A stretch of 64,000 nt of DNA from Hydrogenimonas urashimensis. Its GTDB lineage: Bacteria > Campylobacterota > Campylobacteria > Campylobacterales > Hydrogenimonadaceae. The DNA is taken from positions 2,024,001 through 2,088,000 of the forward strand of contig NZ_AP023212.1 of assembly GCF_016593255.1 (NCBI RefSeq), written 5' to 3'. Shown here one piece after another: positions 34,484 through 42,927 of this stretch (positions are counted from its first letter, which is position 1; each line of letters opens with the position of its first letter). The notes beneath the pieces were generated by a model, which worked only from the letters and a program-made list of their open reading frames with translations, made no database searches and had not been told where the DNA came from. A program made the position numbers and the translations under genes.

Positions 34484-35689
34484 TTATCTTTTCCCAAATA
34501 TCAGCGTCGGGCCGAATTTGACTCCCCATGCGAGAAAAAGCGCCATCCAGAGTGTCGCGGACAGATCGAAGAGCCAGGCGAGGTTAAGGCCAAGACCCGT
34601 TGCCATCGAGTAGAGAAATCGCGCCAGTACCACCACCTGCGTAAACCAGAAGAGAGCGATGGAGATTCTGTCCGCATGGGGGACCTGGCCGGAATGGCCC
34701 AGTGTGACACGGGTGCCGAAACCGATCAGAATCGTCGTAACAAAACCGATGGCCACAAGATGCAGGCCCGCGTAGAGAAAGGAGGTCTGCATCCATATTT
34801 CGGCCAGACACGTCAGGGCATCTATCGCCAGGGCGACGGGTAGCCAGAAGAGTCCCAGATGCAGAACCCACAGAATCGCCGCGGATGTGAAAACCGGGAG
34901 TTTCCATCCGAGAAACTCTTTTAGCAGATAGCCTGCCAGCAGAAGGGTGAGGACGATTTCAAAAAGAGCGAAACCGAAGGCGAAAGCCGCCACCTTGAGT
35001 GCGAGCAGTCCGAACACGATGGGTAGAAAGCGTCGGGGCTTTGTCACGGCCACATGGCTGAAAAAGGGGACCATCCTCTGTGCCACGACAAAAGTGAGAA
35101 AGATGAGATAGAGGTAGACGCCGATTCCCATGGCCAAAGGCTGCCATGCGAAATCGATACCGAAAATGCCGAAGGTGATACCCGTGACAAAGATGAGGTG
35201 GGCGACAAGACCCGATCCGTGGGCGACGAGCAGCCAGAGGGGATCGCTCTTTTCCGGGGAGCCTCCGACCAGATAGATAAGCCGGAAATTGCTGACGGCG
35301 AAAAGGTTGCCGGCAAAAAGCGTAAGTGCCCCTGCGACGGCCAGCGGCGGGAAAAGGAGAGAGCCGGCCGCGAAGAGGAGCGCTCCTGTTTCATACAGAA
35401 AAAAGAGCCGGGTATAGATCGTTTGCGGGACCGGCTGTGTCATACAGAATCTGGGAAACGTCGTCAGCAAAAATCCGTGGAAAAAGTGGCTGAAGACGAC
35501 AAAAAGCATCGCGTAGCCGTGAAAGACCGTTCCGTCGATCTTCAGGGGAATGCTCCCGCGGTATCCCAGCATGAAAAGCAGCACGAAAAGCACCGCCCAG
35601 AGGATTCCCGCCAGAAAGAAAGGCTGATGGGGCTGGGAAAGAAAATAGCTCCATGCCGATGATCGATTCTGTGCCGTCTGAAAATTCAT
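34484..35689 (-). CDS. nnrS: NnrS family heme/copper membrane protein
   Basis: A 401-residue protein with about 12 membrane spans. NnrS proteins protect cells against nitric oxide stress and are often co-regulated with denitrification genes. Family marks include an N-terminal QPHQPFFLAGILWA segment, FHGYAMLFVVFSHFFHGFLLTTFPRF (given here by its key residues HGY and HGF), and HLVAIGFVTTILIGFGTRVTLGH. AGGAG precedes ATG 35689. It converges on the nos cluster, which fits an NO-handling role beside N2O reduction. Confidence 0.9.
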   Translation of the reverse strand: MNFQTAQNRSSAWSYFLSQPHQPFFLAGILWAVLFVLLFMLGYRGSIPLKIDGTVFHGYAMLFVVFSHFFHGFLLTTFPRFCMTQPVPQTIYTRLFFLYETGALLFAAGSLLFPPLAVAGALTLFAGNLFAVSNFRLIYLVGGSPEKSDPLWLLVAHGSGLVAHLIFVTGITFGIFGIDFAWQPLAMGIGVYLYLIFLTFVVAQRMVPFFSHVAVTKPRRFLPIVFGLLALKVAAFAFGFALFEIVLTLLLAGYLLKEFLGWKLPVFTSAAILWVLHLGLFWLPVALAIDALTCLAEIWMQTSFLYAGLHLVAIGFVTTILIGFGTRVTLGHSGQVPHADRISIALFWFTQVVVLARFLYSMATGLGLNLAWLFDLSATLWMALFLAWGVKFGPTLIFGKR

Positions 35690-35734
35690 GGTTGTGCTCC
35701 TGAAAGGTTTCAAAGCATGTATTGTATCAGAATG

Positions 35735-37666
35735 TCAAAGGGGATTGGAGTGTCGCAGAATCCTTTCCAGGGGTTCTGGCTGATGGAGGTAATACCCCTG
35801 TATGCTGGTGATGCCGATATCCCGGACAATGTTGTAGATAGCGTCGTTGGAAACAAACTCCGCCACTGTATCGATGTTGTAGTTTTTCGCCAGGTTGTGG
35901 ATGATTTCGACGAACTCCCGGGAGTCGGCGTCTTCGGCAATACGGCTGACGAAAGAGCCGTCGATTTTGAGGCTGTCGATTTTGAGTTTGAGAATTTTCG
36001 CGAAATTGGAGTAACCCGACCCGAAGTCGTCGATGGCGATTTTCACACCGTAATGTTTGACCCGCTCGATGAAAGCGCTGATATCTTCGTAGTTTTTCGC
36101 CTCTTCCGACTCGAGAAGTTCCAGGGTGATATGATCGCTGTATTTGGACATGGCGATACGGTCGATGATGTAATCTCGGGTGGGACGGTGATGGATGTCG
36201 TCGGCTGAGAGGTTGATGCTCAGAAAAAGGCCGTATTTTTCGACGGCATCCATCGATTTTTTGAAAATGATCTTGGTGATTTCGGAATAGAGACGAATCT
36301 GTTTCGCCAGAGGGATGAACCGGATGGGTGGGTAGATTTTCCCTTTCTCGTCCTCCAGGCGTGCCAGCACCTCGTATTTTTGTATCTTTTTTGTCCGGGT
36401 ATCGGCGATCGCCTGGAAGTAGGGAACGATACGCTCCTCTTTGATGGCGGTCGTGAGCTCTTTGGTCATCATGATGTTCTCAAGATAGTGCTGCGGTTTG
36501 ATCAGGCCATCGGAGTAGATAACCATGTTCTCGCTGGAGTGCTTGGCGTGTTTGAGCGCCATGTCCGCTTTGATCAGCGGCTGAGGCTGGTTGATGGCGA
36601 CACCGATGGAGATCTGCAGGACGAACTCTCCGTTGGTGACCATGAAAGGAAATTCGCTGGCTAATTTCGCTGCCTGTGTGATCATGGAGAAAAAGGTGGC
36701 GGAGGATTTTTCGTTCGTCTCCAGGATGGCGAATTCATCACCCTGCAGATGGTAGATTTCATAAATATAGGGGATGACGGATCGAAGATAGGCGGCATAG
36801 TCCTGGATGATTTTATCACCGACATTGGAGCCGAAAAGGTCGTTGTAGGACTGGAAACGGTCGATATTGAATATCGCAACCGACGCAGCGGGGAGATTTT
36901 CTATCTTTTCGATGAAGCTCAAACGGTTGGGGAGTTTTGTCAGCGGATTCTTTTTAAGATGGTCCAGTGCCTCCTCGGTCCGTTTTTTGACTTCGCTCTC
37001 CAACTCTTCCGAATAGCGTGCCAGTTCTTCGTTGGCTGTCGCGAGCTCCTTTTGAAAATTCTCCCTCTCCAGAAGATAGGTTTTCAGCTTCCGATTGAGG
37101 GAGTTGACCTCCATCAGGAGAAAGAAGAGAAGTGTCAGTGTCGCAGCGGCGAAAAAGAAGGAGATATAAAAAGTCGCCTGCAACCTCTTTTTTTGATCTT
37201 CCGTAAATCGTTCGAACGTTTCGATGTAGCTTTTTCGCAGGGAGTGCAGATGCCCTCTAAGGGTTTCAAACGCGGCAACGAGCTTTTGCGACGGCGTGTC
37301 GGAAGCGTACGCGACAAAGGTTTCTATCTCCTTTCTAAGACGCTCGCACTCTCTTTCGATGGTATAGGATTTCAGGGTTTTTTCATTGTATCGGCAGATC
37401 GTGCCCACCAGTTTGCTTAGCTGCGTCACGGCCACTCTCTTTGTTGCGCCAGGAACCCGGGAGCCGGAACGATTGGCGATTCGCTGCAAATGGATCTTTT
37501 GAAGCGTTTCGGAGAGATCGTCGATCGGAACCAGTACACTCTGGTCGAAATGTTTGTTCTCTTCGTAGAGTTCCAGCGCCCCTTTGAGAGTAAATAGAAG
37601 CAGAACACCGGCAATGAAAAAAACGAAAAAGATGGTCAAAAACCGGAGAGTGATATTTTTAATCAT
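35735..37666 (-). CDS. GGDEF/EAL protein with degenerate GGDEF
   Basis: 643 residues. N-terminal span (about 8-28), a helical periplasmic region (about 30-155), a second span (about 165-188), coiled-coil, GGDEF domain (about 240-390) and EAL domain (about 405-640). The GGDEF signature is LQGDEF, missing the first Gly, so synthesis of c-di-GMP is doubtful. The EAL motif is EVLARL, and catalytic IDDFGSGYSN and KIDGSFV are present, so phosphodiesterase activity is likely. I chose ATG 37666 because it starts at the membrane anchor. It lies 45 nt upstream of nnrS on the same strand and may be co-transcribed with it. Confidence 0.88.
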   Translation of the reverse strand: MIKNITLRFLTIFFVFFIAGVLLLFTLKGALELYEENKHFDQSVLVPIDDLSETLQKIHLQRIANRSGSRVPGATKRVAVTQLSKLVGTICRYNEKTLKSYTIERECERLRKEIETFVAYASDTPSQKLVAAFETLRGHLHSLRKSYIETFERFTEDQKKRLQATFYISFFFAAATLTLLFFLLMEVNSLNRKLKTYLLERENFQKELATANEELARYSEELESEVKKRTEEALDHLKKNPLTKLPNRLSFIEKIENLPAASVAIFNIDRFQSYNDLFGSNVGDKIIQDYAAYLRSVIPYIYEIYHLQGDEFAILETNEKSSATFFSMITQAAKLASEFPFMVTNGEFVLQISIGVAINQPQPLIKADMALKHAKHSSENMVIYSDGLIKPQHYLENIMMTKELTTAIKEERIVPYFQAIADTRTKKIQKYEVLARLEDEKGKIYPPIRFIPLAKQIRLYSEITKIIFKKSMDAVEKYGLFLSINLSADDIHHRPTRDYIIDRIAMSKYSDHITLELLESEEAKNYEDISAFIERVKHYGVKIAIDDFGSGYSNFAKILKLKIDSLKIDGSFVSRIAEDADSREFVEIIHNLAKNYNIDTVAEFVSNDAIYNIVRDIGITSIQGYYLHQPEPLERILRHSNPL

Positions 37667-37808
37667 GGTCGCTTCTTTCCAAAATCCATACACGAGCCGG
37701 CCGGCTCCTTTGGATAAACTATCGGTACAAACGGCCATTACTTTATGTTTTGGTCTCTTCATGGGCGTGAATTGACGCGTATTAACGTTTTTCCTACCTG
37801 AATTTGAC

Positions 37809-37814
37809 TATAAT
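37809..37814 (+). promoter_or_regulatory. -10 box upstream of tonB
   Basis: TATAAT in the divergent gap between the GGDEF/EAL gene and tonB. Confidence 0.4.
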
Positions 37815-37892
37815 CGCTCCATTGAATTTGTGCAAATCCGATAAGATGACACGACTTTGCGTCGTGGCGGTTTTGTCCAGTGGCAGGTGGAT

Positions 37893-38642
37893 GTGTTTGA
37901 CGAAAAATATGTAGGTCGCTATCTTTTCTTTTCGATCCTCATCACGGTCGTCATCGCCGAAGCGCTGATTCTGCTTTATGTCCACCTCGAAGAGCCTTCG
38001 CCAAAACCCGAAAAACAGGAACGCATGGTGCGTGTCCACATCTCCCACCCCGTTGCCAAACCGCCGGTGCGCAAAGTGACCAGACCCCATCCGAAGCCGG
38101 CCAAGAAAACTGTTGCGAAACCCAAACCCAAACCCAAACCCAAGCCGAAACCAAAACCAAAACCAAAGTCCAAACCCAGGCCAAAAAAGAGAGTCAAACC
38201 CCTTCCTGCGCCAAAACCACTCCAACAGCCCAAACCGGCCCAAAAGGTGGAAAAACCCCCCAAAATGCAGCCTCCCGTGCCCGAAAAGTCGGTTCGCGAA
38301 CCGATCAAAAAGCGACCGGCCACGCCCCCTCGGGATTTCGAAAAAGCCGCGCGAGCCAAGGCGCTTTATCTGCAGAAGGTGAGAGAGAAGATCGAAGCGA
38401 ACAAATATTATCCCAGACGGGCGAAAAAACTTCGACAAACGGGCCGGGTTGAGGTACAATTTGTGATCCGAAAAGATGGCTCCGTCTGTTGTGTCGAGGT
38501 GGTGGGGCGATCCCGCCACAAAATCCTGAACCGTGCGGCGGTGCGGACCATCGAGAAGATCGGCCGGTTCGAACCGCTTCCGGCGTCGATGAACGTGTCG
38601 GAGCTGAAACTGACGGTGCCGATCAACTACAGACTGAGGTAG
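37893..38642 (+). CDS. tonB: TonB-like energy transducer
   Basis: Couples the ExbB/ExbD proton motor to outer membrane receptors. One N-terminal span (about residues 10-30), a very long periplasmic Lys-Pro spacer (about 60-155), and a C-terminal TonB domain (about 165-249) with YYPRRAKKLRQTGRVEVQF. The domain also has KDGSVCCVEVVG and a PLP-like end (GRFEPLPASM). The start is uncertain: GTG 37893 has an AGG at good spacing; GTG 37887 and TTG 37857 are alternatives. A Cys pair (CCVEVV) in the C-terminal domain is unusual. First gene of a tonB-exbB-exbD operon. Confidence 0.88.
   Translation: MFDEKYVGRYLFFSILITVVIAEALILLYVHLEEPSPKPEKQERMVRVHISHPVAKPPVRKVTRPHPKPAKKTVAKPKPKPKPKPKPKPKPKSKPRPKKRVKPLPAPKPLQQPKPAQKVEKPPKMQPPVPEKSVREPIKKRPATPPRDFEKAARAKALYLQKVREKIEANKYYPRRAKKLRQTGRVEVQFVIRKDGSVCCVEVVGRSRHKILNRAAVRTIEKIGRFEPLPASMNVSELKLTVPINYRLR
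38118..38180 (+). repeat. Hexanucleotide Lys-Pro coding repeat in tonB
   Basis: About ten tandem 6-nt units (CCCAAA/CCAAAA variants) encode the KP spacer. Copy number could change by slippage and alter how far TonB reaches across the periplasm. Confidence 0.8.
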
Positions 38643-38650
38643 GATATTTT

Positions 38651-39178
38651 ATGAATCTGATGCACTATATCGAATCGGGCGGCGTCATCATGGAGATACT
38701 GATCGCGATGAACACGATCGGTATCGCCGTGATGGTGACCAAATGGATTCAGTTCTGGCGGTACAACCGGCAAAAAAAACTCCATGCCGACCAGATCGTC
38801 GAGGAGTTCGGGGGCCTGGGATCCAACGACAGAGATACGCTGCTGCTCATCATCAAGGAGCTGTTGCAGAGCCGTCTGAAAAAGCTCGAAAGCGGCATGC
38901 CGACGATCAAGATTATCGCGACGACCGCCACCCTGTTTGGACTGCTCGGGACCGTCGTCGGTGTTCTGATGGCTTTCGAGGCGATCGCGAAGATCGGAAT
39001 GGGAGATCCCTCCGTTTTTGCCAAAGGCATCTCGATGGCACTGGTGACGACGGTGGGAGGGCTTATCGTGGCGATTGTCCATACGATTGGCTACAACTAT
39101 CTCATCGCCTATCTCGATTCGATCGAAGCCAATATCGAAGCGGAACTGCTGGTCCGTTATTACGGGGAGAAAGCGTGA
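38651..39178 (+). CDS. exbB: ExbB/TolQ-type proton channel subunit (second system)
   Basis: 175 residues with three membrane spans (about 12-30, 80-105, 125-148) and the family core LFGLLGTVVGVLMAFEAIA and ISMALVTTVGGLIVAIVHT. Longer than the first ExbB at 8.2 kb and more typical. It lies 8 nt after tonB; its last codons overlap exbD by 4 nt. Confidence 0.92.
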   Translation: MNLMHYIESGGVIMEILIAMNTIGIAVMVTKWIQFWRYNRQKKLHADQIVEEFGGLGSNDRDTLLLIIKELLQSRLKKLESGMPTIKIIATTATLFGLLGTVVGVLMAFEAIAKIGMGDPSVFAKGISMALVTTVGGLIVAIVHTIGYNYLIAYLDSIEANIEAELLVRYYGEKA

Positions 39179-39561
39179 GACGACGGGAGTCGCTGACACT
39201 CGACATGACCCCGCTGGTGGATGTCGTTTTTCTGTTACTGATATTTTTTCTGGTCACTTCCGTTTTCAAGAAGGACGAATTGGCACTTCTGCTCAACCTT
39301 CCCGAAGGCAAAGAGGGCGGACAGATGGTCAAGAGAAAAGAGGTCATCATCGAAATGGGGGAAGATACGCTGGCCTACAACGGCAGGCCGATCGATTTCA
39401 AAACCCTCGACAAAGAGCTGGGGGCGATCGTCGAGAAGAGGCTTCCGGTAATCATCCGTATCGACGAGAAGGTCGAATACGGACGGATCATCAAGCTTTT
39501 CGACATGCTCAAAAAACATCGATTGAGCAATATCGCACTGGTGGAAAAAGCGAAAAAGTAA
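39175..39561 (+). CDS. exbD: ExbD/TolR-type proton channel subunit (second system)
   Basis: 128 residues, GTG start overlapping the exbB stop with GGGGAGA upstream. Single membrane helix with proton-relay Asp16 (MTPLVDVVFLLLIFF) and a periplasmic domain with KVEYGRIIKLFDMLKKHRL. Completes the TonB-ExbB-ExbD set. Confidence 0.92.
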   Translation: MRRRESLTLDMTPLVDVVFLLLIFFLVTSVFKKDELALLLNLPEGKEGGQMVKRKEVIIEMGEDTLAYNGRPIDFKTLDKELGAIVEKRLPVIIRIDEKVEYGRIIKLFDMLKKHRLSNIALVEKAKK

Positions 39562-39571
39562 GGAGGAAAAG

Positions 39572-39913
39572 ATGAAAAAATGGTCACTCCCCATGCTTGC
39601 GGCGATACTTCTGTGGCTTGGCGGATGCACCCAGGAGACGCAGAACCGGCTGGGACGCGCCGTACAGAACTGGACCGGTGCCAACGGGGTGCTCGATATC
39701 TACGAAGGGGGCAAACTGGTGATGCGTTTCATCGGCATCGACAAACTGACCACCGCTCTGGGCACCACCGACGGAAAACCCCGAAACTACAGGTACGGGT
39801 ACGGCTATCTGGACAAAAACTTCAACTACAAAAAAGACCCGGGCGAAAAGAAACTCTATTTTGAAATCAGCAACTTCACCCCCTACATTTTCTACGAAAA
39901 CCCGGAAAGCTAA
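39572..39913 (+). CDS. Small lipoprotein after exbD
   Basis: 113 residues, exported lipoprotein (lipobox LGGC, Cys19). The mature part is beta-rich with GYGYLDKNFNYKKDPGEKKLYFEIS. I do not recognise a named family. AGGAGG-like site (AAGGAGG) precedes the ATG. In the tonB operon by spacing; may be a periplasmic accessory, unproven. Confidence 0.75.
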   Translation: MKKWSLPMLAAILLWLGGCTQETQNRLGRAVQNWTGANGVLDIYEGGKLVMRFIGIDKLTTALGTTDGKPRNYRYGYGYLDKNFNYKKDPGEKKLYFEISNFTPYIFYENPES

Positions 39914-39922
39914 AGGAAGCGC

Positions 39923-41026
39923 GTGCATAAACTCGATACGATCGAACTTTTCATAAAACTCCTCTCGTTCAGGTCGGTGACACCGGACGATGACGGTGCT
40001 TTGACTTTCATCCGCGACTATCTTGGCGATTTCGAGGCGGAGTGGGTCAACCGTGTGAATGTCAAAAACCTCTTTCTTTACAAAAAATTCGCAGACGGCC
40101 CGCACCTCTGTTTCGCGGGCCATATCGACGTCGTTCCGCCCGGCGAGGGTTGGGAGAGCGACCCTTTCGTGCCGAAAGCGCAAAAAGGATATATCTACGC
40201 CAGGGGGGCGCAGGATATGAAAAGCGGCGTGGCGGCGTTCGTGCAGGCGTGCCGGGATGTCGAAGATTTCAGCGGTACCCTCTCGCTGTTGCTGACCAGC
40301 GACGAAGAGGGGGAGGCGAAACATGGCACCGTCGAAGTGCTTCGGTATCTCAAGGAGAAGGATTTTCTGCCCGATTACGCGGTCGTGGCCGAGCCGACAT
40401 GTGAGAAGGTTTTCGGAGACGCCATCAAAATAGGCCGTCGCGGCTCGATCAACGGCACCATCGAAAAGATTGGCAGGCAGGGGCACGCCGCCTACCCGGA
40501 AAAGGCGCTCAACCCGATTCACAAAGTGGCCCAGGTGCTGCCCCACATCGCCGGCGTCGATCTGGACGAAGGGGATGAATTTTTCGCCCCCAGCAAATTC
40601 GTCATCACCGATATCCGAGCCGGCATGGAGGTGACCAACGTGACGCCGGGTCGACTGAAAATGATGTTCAACGTACGCAACAATACAAAAACGACGAAAG
40701 AGGATATCGAGGCCTTCGTCGACCGCTATTTCAAAGATATGAACTATATGCTCACGATCTCCCAATCGGCGAAGCCCTTCATGACCGACAAGGATTCGAA
40801 AATCGTCGAGGCCCTTGGCTGCGCGATAAGGAAAGTGACGGGTCTCAAAACGAAGTACTCCACGGCGGGCGGAACGAGCGACGCACGTTTTTTTGCGGAG
40901 TTTGGCGTCGACGTGGTGGAGTTCGGCGTACGAAACGACACGATCCACGCTCCCAACGAACGGACGACACCCGAGGAAGTGAAGGCACTTAAATACGTCT
41001 TTGACGAGGTGATTAAAAGCTTCTGA
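39923..41026 (+). CDS. dapE: Succinyl-diaminopimelate desuccinylase
   Basis: Hydrolyses N-succinyl-LL-diaminopimelate in lysine and peptidoglycan synthesis, cytosolic, zinc-dependent. 367 residues, normal for DapE. M20 motifs: CFAGHIDVVPPGEGW (metal His and Asp), GAQDMKSG, LTSDEEGEA (catalytic Glu pair), AVVAEPTCE, a dimerisation domain (about 180-290), and AGGTSDARF. The GTG start has AAGGA upstream, closely following the lipoprotein gene. Confidence 0.95.
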   Translation: MHKLDTIELFIKLLSFRSVTPDDDGALTFIRDYLGDFEAEWVNRVNVKNLFLYKKFADGPHLCFAGHIDVVPPGEGWESDPFVPKAQKGYIYARGAQDMKSGVAAFVQACRDVEDFSGTLSLLLTSDEEGEAKHGTVEVLRYLKEKDFLPDYAVVAEPTCEKVFGDAIKIGRRGSINGTIEKIGRQGHAAYPEKALNPIHKVAQVLPHIAGVDLDEGDEFFAPSKFVITDIRAGMEVTNVTPGRLKMMFNVRNNTKTTKEDIEAFVDRYFKDMNYMLTISQSAKPFMTDKDSKIVEALGCAIRKVTGLKTKYSTAGGTSDARFFAEFGVDVVEFGVRNDTIHAPNERTTPEEVKALKYVFDEVIKSF

Positions 41027-41052
41027 TTAGAGAATGCGTGATAAAAATTAAT

Positions 41053-41058
41053 TATAAT
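41053..41058 (+). promoter_or_regulatory. -10 box upstream of the thioredoxin-fold gene
   Basis: TATAAT 27 nt before ATG 41086, in an AT-rich spacer after dapE. Confidence 0.45.
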
Positions 41059-41085
41059 TCAATCAAAAACGGAAAAAGAGCCTTC

Positions 41086-41505
41086 ATGCTGAAAAAAAGT
41101 GTTGCCCTCATTCTTCTGGCATCGTCTCTTTTGATGGGCGAAATTCTCTGGCAGCCTTCCTACCGCCAGGCGAGAGAGGAGGCGGTGAAAACGAAGCGAC
41201 CGATGATGGTCATTCTGGTCTCCCACACATGCCGATGGTGCCGAAAGCTCGAAAGCCGAACACTCAACAATCCGCAGGTAGTCGATTTCGTCAACGACAA
41301 TTTCGTGCCGGTCATCGTCTACAGGGAAGAGGGGAACTATCCGCAGGAGAGGATTCATTCCCCCTATGTGCCGGCCACCTTCTTTTTAACGCCTGATGGG
41401 AAAGAGATCATGAAACCGACGGTGGGGTACTGGGAACCCCACGATTACATGAGCGATCTCGTTATGGCGGCAAGAAAATTCAAAACGCTTCGATCTCCCC
41501 GTTGA
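41086..41505 (+). CDS. Exported thioredoxin-fold protein
   Basis: 139 residues of the Thioredoxin_7/DUF255-like kind. Signal peptide about 1-17. Active site CRWC in SHTCRWCRKLE, and cis-Pro loop YVPATFFLTPDGKE. Likely periplasmic thiol-disulfide exchange or a heme/copper maturation thioredoxin. Its 3' end overlaps the convergent HATPase-GNAT gene by 26 nt. Confidence 0.87.
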   Translation: MLKKSVALILLASSLLMGEILWQPSYRQAREEAVKTKRPMMVILVSHTCRWCRKLESRTLNNPQVVDFVNDNFVPVIVYREEGNYPQERIHSPYVPATFFLTPDGKEIMKPTVGYWEPHDYMSDLVMAARKFKTLRSPR

Positions 41506-42925
41506 TTCTGTGCAGCAATTCGCTGCAGAAATCGGTGTGGCAGACGATCTGTTTCGTCTCCACATTGTCGCTGTTGGGCATCTGGAGCCGCAGATAGTCA
41601 TCTTTCCCTTTCCGATAGAAGAGCACCCCGCTGAAAGCGAACCCCTCCTCTTTAAGCACTTTGACCACCTCGTCGATACAGCCGCACTTCATAAGATTGA
41701 TATCGGCGAAGATCATGTCCACATGCTTTCTGTAGAGGATGTGCAGATGATGGCGAACGACATGGGCGAAGTCTTCCGACACCCAGTCGATCACCAGTGT
41801 TCCGCACTGTGTGTATTCGCTGAGTTCCCATGTGATGCTGTTGTATTCCCGGGGTTTTTGCATTTGGGCCTCTTCGATCCGAAGTTCGTTGTTCGCATAG
41901 ATGAGGCGTACAAGGTCCCGATAGTCTGACGGCAGGAAAATTTTCCGTTTTTTGACACCGTTGAGAATTTTGTAGCCGATCAGGACGGCGGCCCGTTTCT
42001 GTGTGCGGACGGCATTGGGATCGGTCAGCGAGACAGTATTGGGAACTATTCCAAGAAGCAGGGCGCTTTCACCGAATCCGTGACGGAGGTTGGCGCGCTG
42101 GCTGAAAGGGTGAAGCATCAGCGCCTCTCCGAAGATCGCGTCGAGCTTCAGTTCCCTGGCACGCTGCTGGACCCGATCGAGCATGGCGTTCATGATGCCT
42201 TTGCCCTTGTAGTCCGGATGCACCACCGCCACGCCGATCTCCGCGATGTTGGCATCGGGGATCATGACGAGAGCGAAGTGGCCGACGATCTTCCCTTCTC
42301 TCGTTTCGGCCACGACCGACGCGATCTCTCCGTTTTCGTTGAGTTCCCGTATTCTCCTCGGATAGTAGAAGAGTGACTTGTAGTAGCTGTAGGTATAGTT
42401 GTTGTAGATGAGACGGCTGATCGACTCTTCGTCGCCGCATTCGTAATCTCTTATCTGGATCGATGCGGGTTTCAGTGATGCCGGCGATTCGTCTTCGAGG
42501 TCGGAGTAGGGCTGGAAGGTGATGTCGTCGAACTCCATGGGATGCGATTTGAAAATCGTGAAGGATTTGCCCTTTCGGCCAAGATTGGAGAAGCGAAGCT
42601 CGTCCACATAGTCCACGATCCGTTTGAGACCTCCGGTACGCTCCGATTTCATGTAACTGTCGAAATCGAAGGGCTGCCCCATGTCGTGGACGCTGATCTG
42701 GATACCGTGGGGATGGAAGAGGATATCGATGTCGATCATCCCGTCGAGGTTTTTCGGGTAGGCGTGGCGGATGGCGTTGAAAAGCAGTTCGCGGCTCGCC
42801 GCCACGATGTCGACAATCTCTTTCTGGCCGATTTCCGCGATATGCGCGGCCTCCTCGATCACATGCATCGCCATCGGGAGATATTTGATATTGTTGGGAA
42901 TGCTGAGGGTGATATTCTGCTGCAT
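41480..42925 (-). CDS. HATPase (RsbW-like)-GNAT acetyltransferase fusion
   Basis: 481 residues, cytoplasmic. Residues about 1-135 are a GHKL ATPase of the anti-sigma/RsbW type: N box SRELLFNAIRHAY, G1 VHDMGQPFD, then GGLKRIVDYVDELRF. Residues about 160-300 are a GNAT fold with IGVAVVHPDYKGKGIMNAML, the acetyl-CoA pyrophosphate loop. The last 180 residues are a further region, possibly a second acyltransferase-like half, with MIFADINLMKCGCIDEVVKVL. ATG 42925 has AAGGGA upstream. The substrate is unknown; the ATPase may control acetylation of a partner. Precedes nothing obvious on its transcript; the amidohydrolase lies 2 nt upstream in the same direction. Confidence 0.82.
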   Translation of the reverse strand: MQQNITLSIPNNIKYLPMAMHVIEEAAHIAEIGQKEIVDIVAASRELLFNAIRHAYPKNLDGMIDIDILFHPHGIQISVHDMGQPFDFDSYMKSERTGGLKRIVDYVDELRFSNLGRKGKSFTIFKSHPMEFDDITFQPYSDLEDESPASLKPASIQIRDYECGDEESISRLIYNNYTYSYYKSLFYYPRRIRELNENGEIASVVAETREGKIVGHFALVMIPDANIAEIGVAVVHPDYKGKGIMNAMLDRVQQRARELKLDAIFGEALMLHPFSQRANLRHGFGESALLLGIVPNTVSLTDPNAVRTQKRAAVLIGYKILNGVKKRKIFLPSDYRDLVRLIYANNELRIEEAQMQKPREYNSITWELSEYTQCGTLVIDWVSEDFAHVVRHHLHILYRKHVDMIFADINLMKCGCIDEVVKVLKEEGFAFSGVLFYRKGKDDYLRLQMPNSDNVETKQIVCHTDFCSELLHRINGEIEAF

Positions 42926-42927
42926 GG

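Noticed and set aside
38118-38180. Telomere-like or CRISPR-like CCCAAA repeat
   Set aside because: It is in frame within tonB and encodes the Lys-Pro spacer.
39584-40948. 454-codon frame antisense to the lipoprotein and dapE genes
   Set aside because: Opposite dapE with all M20 motifs; shadow frame.
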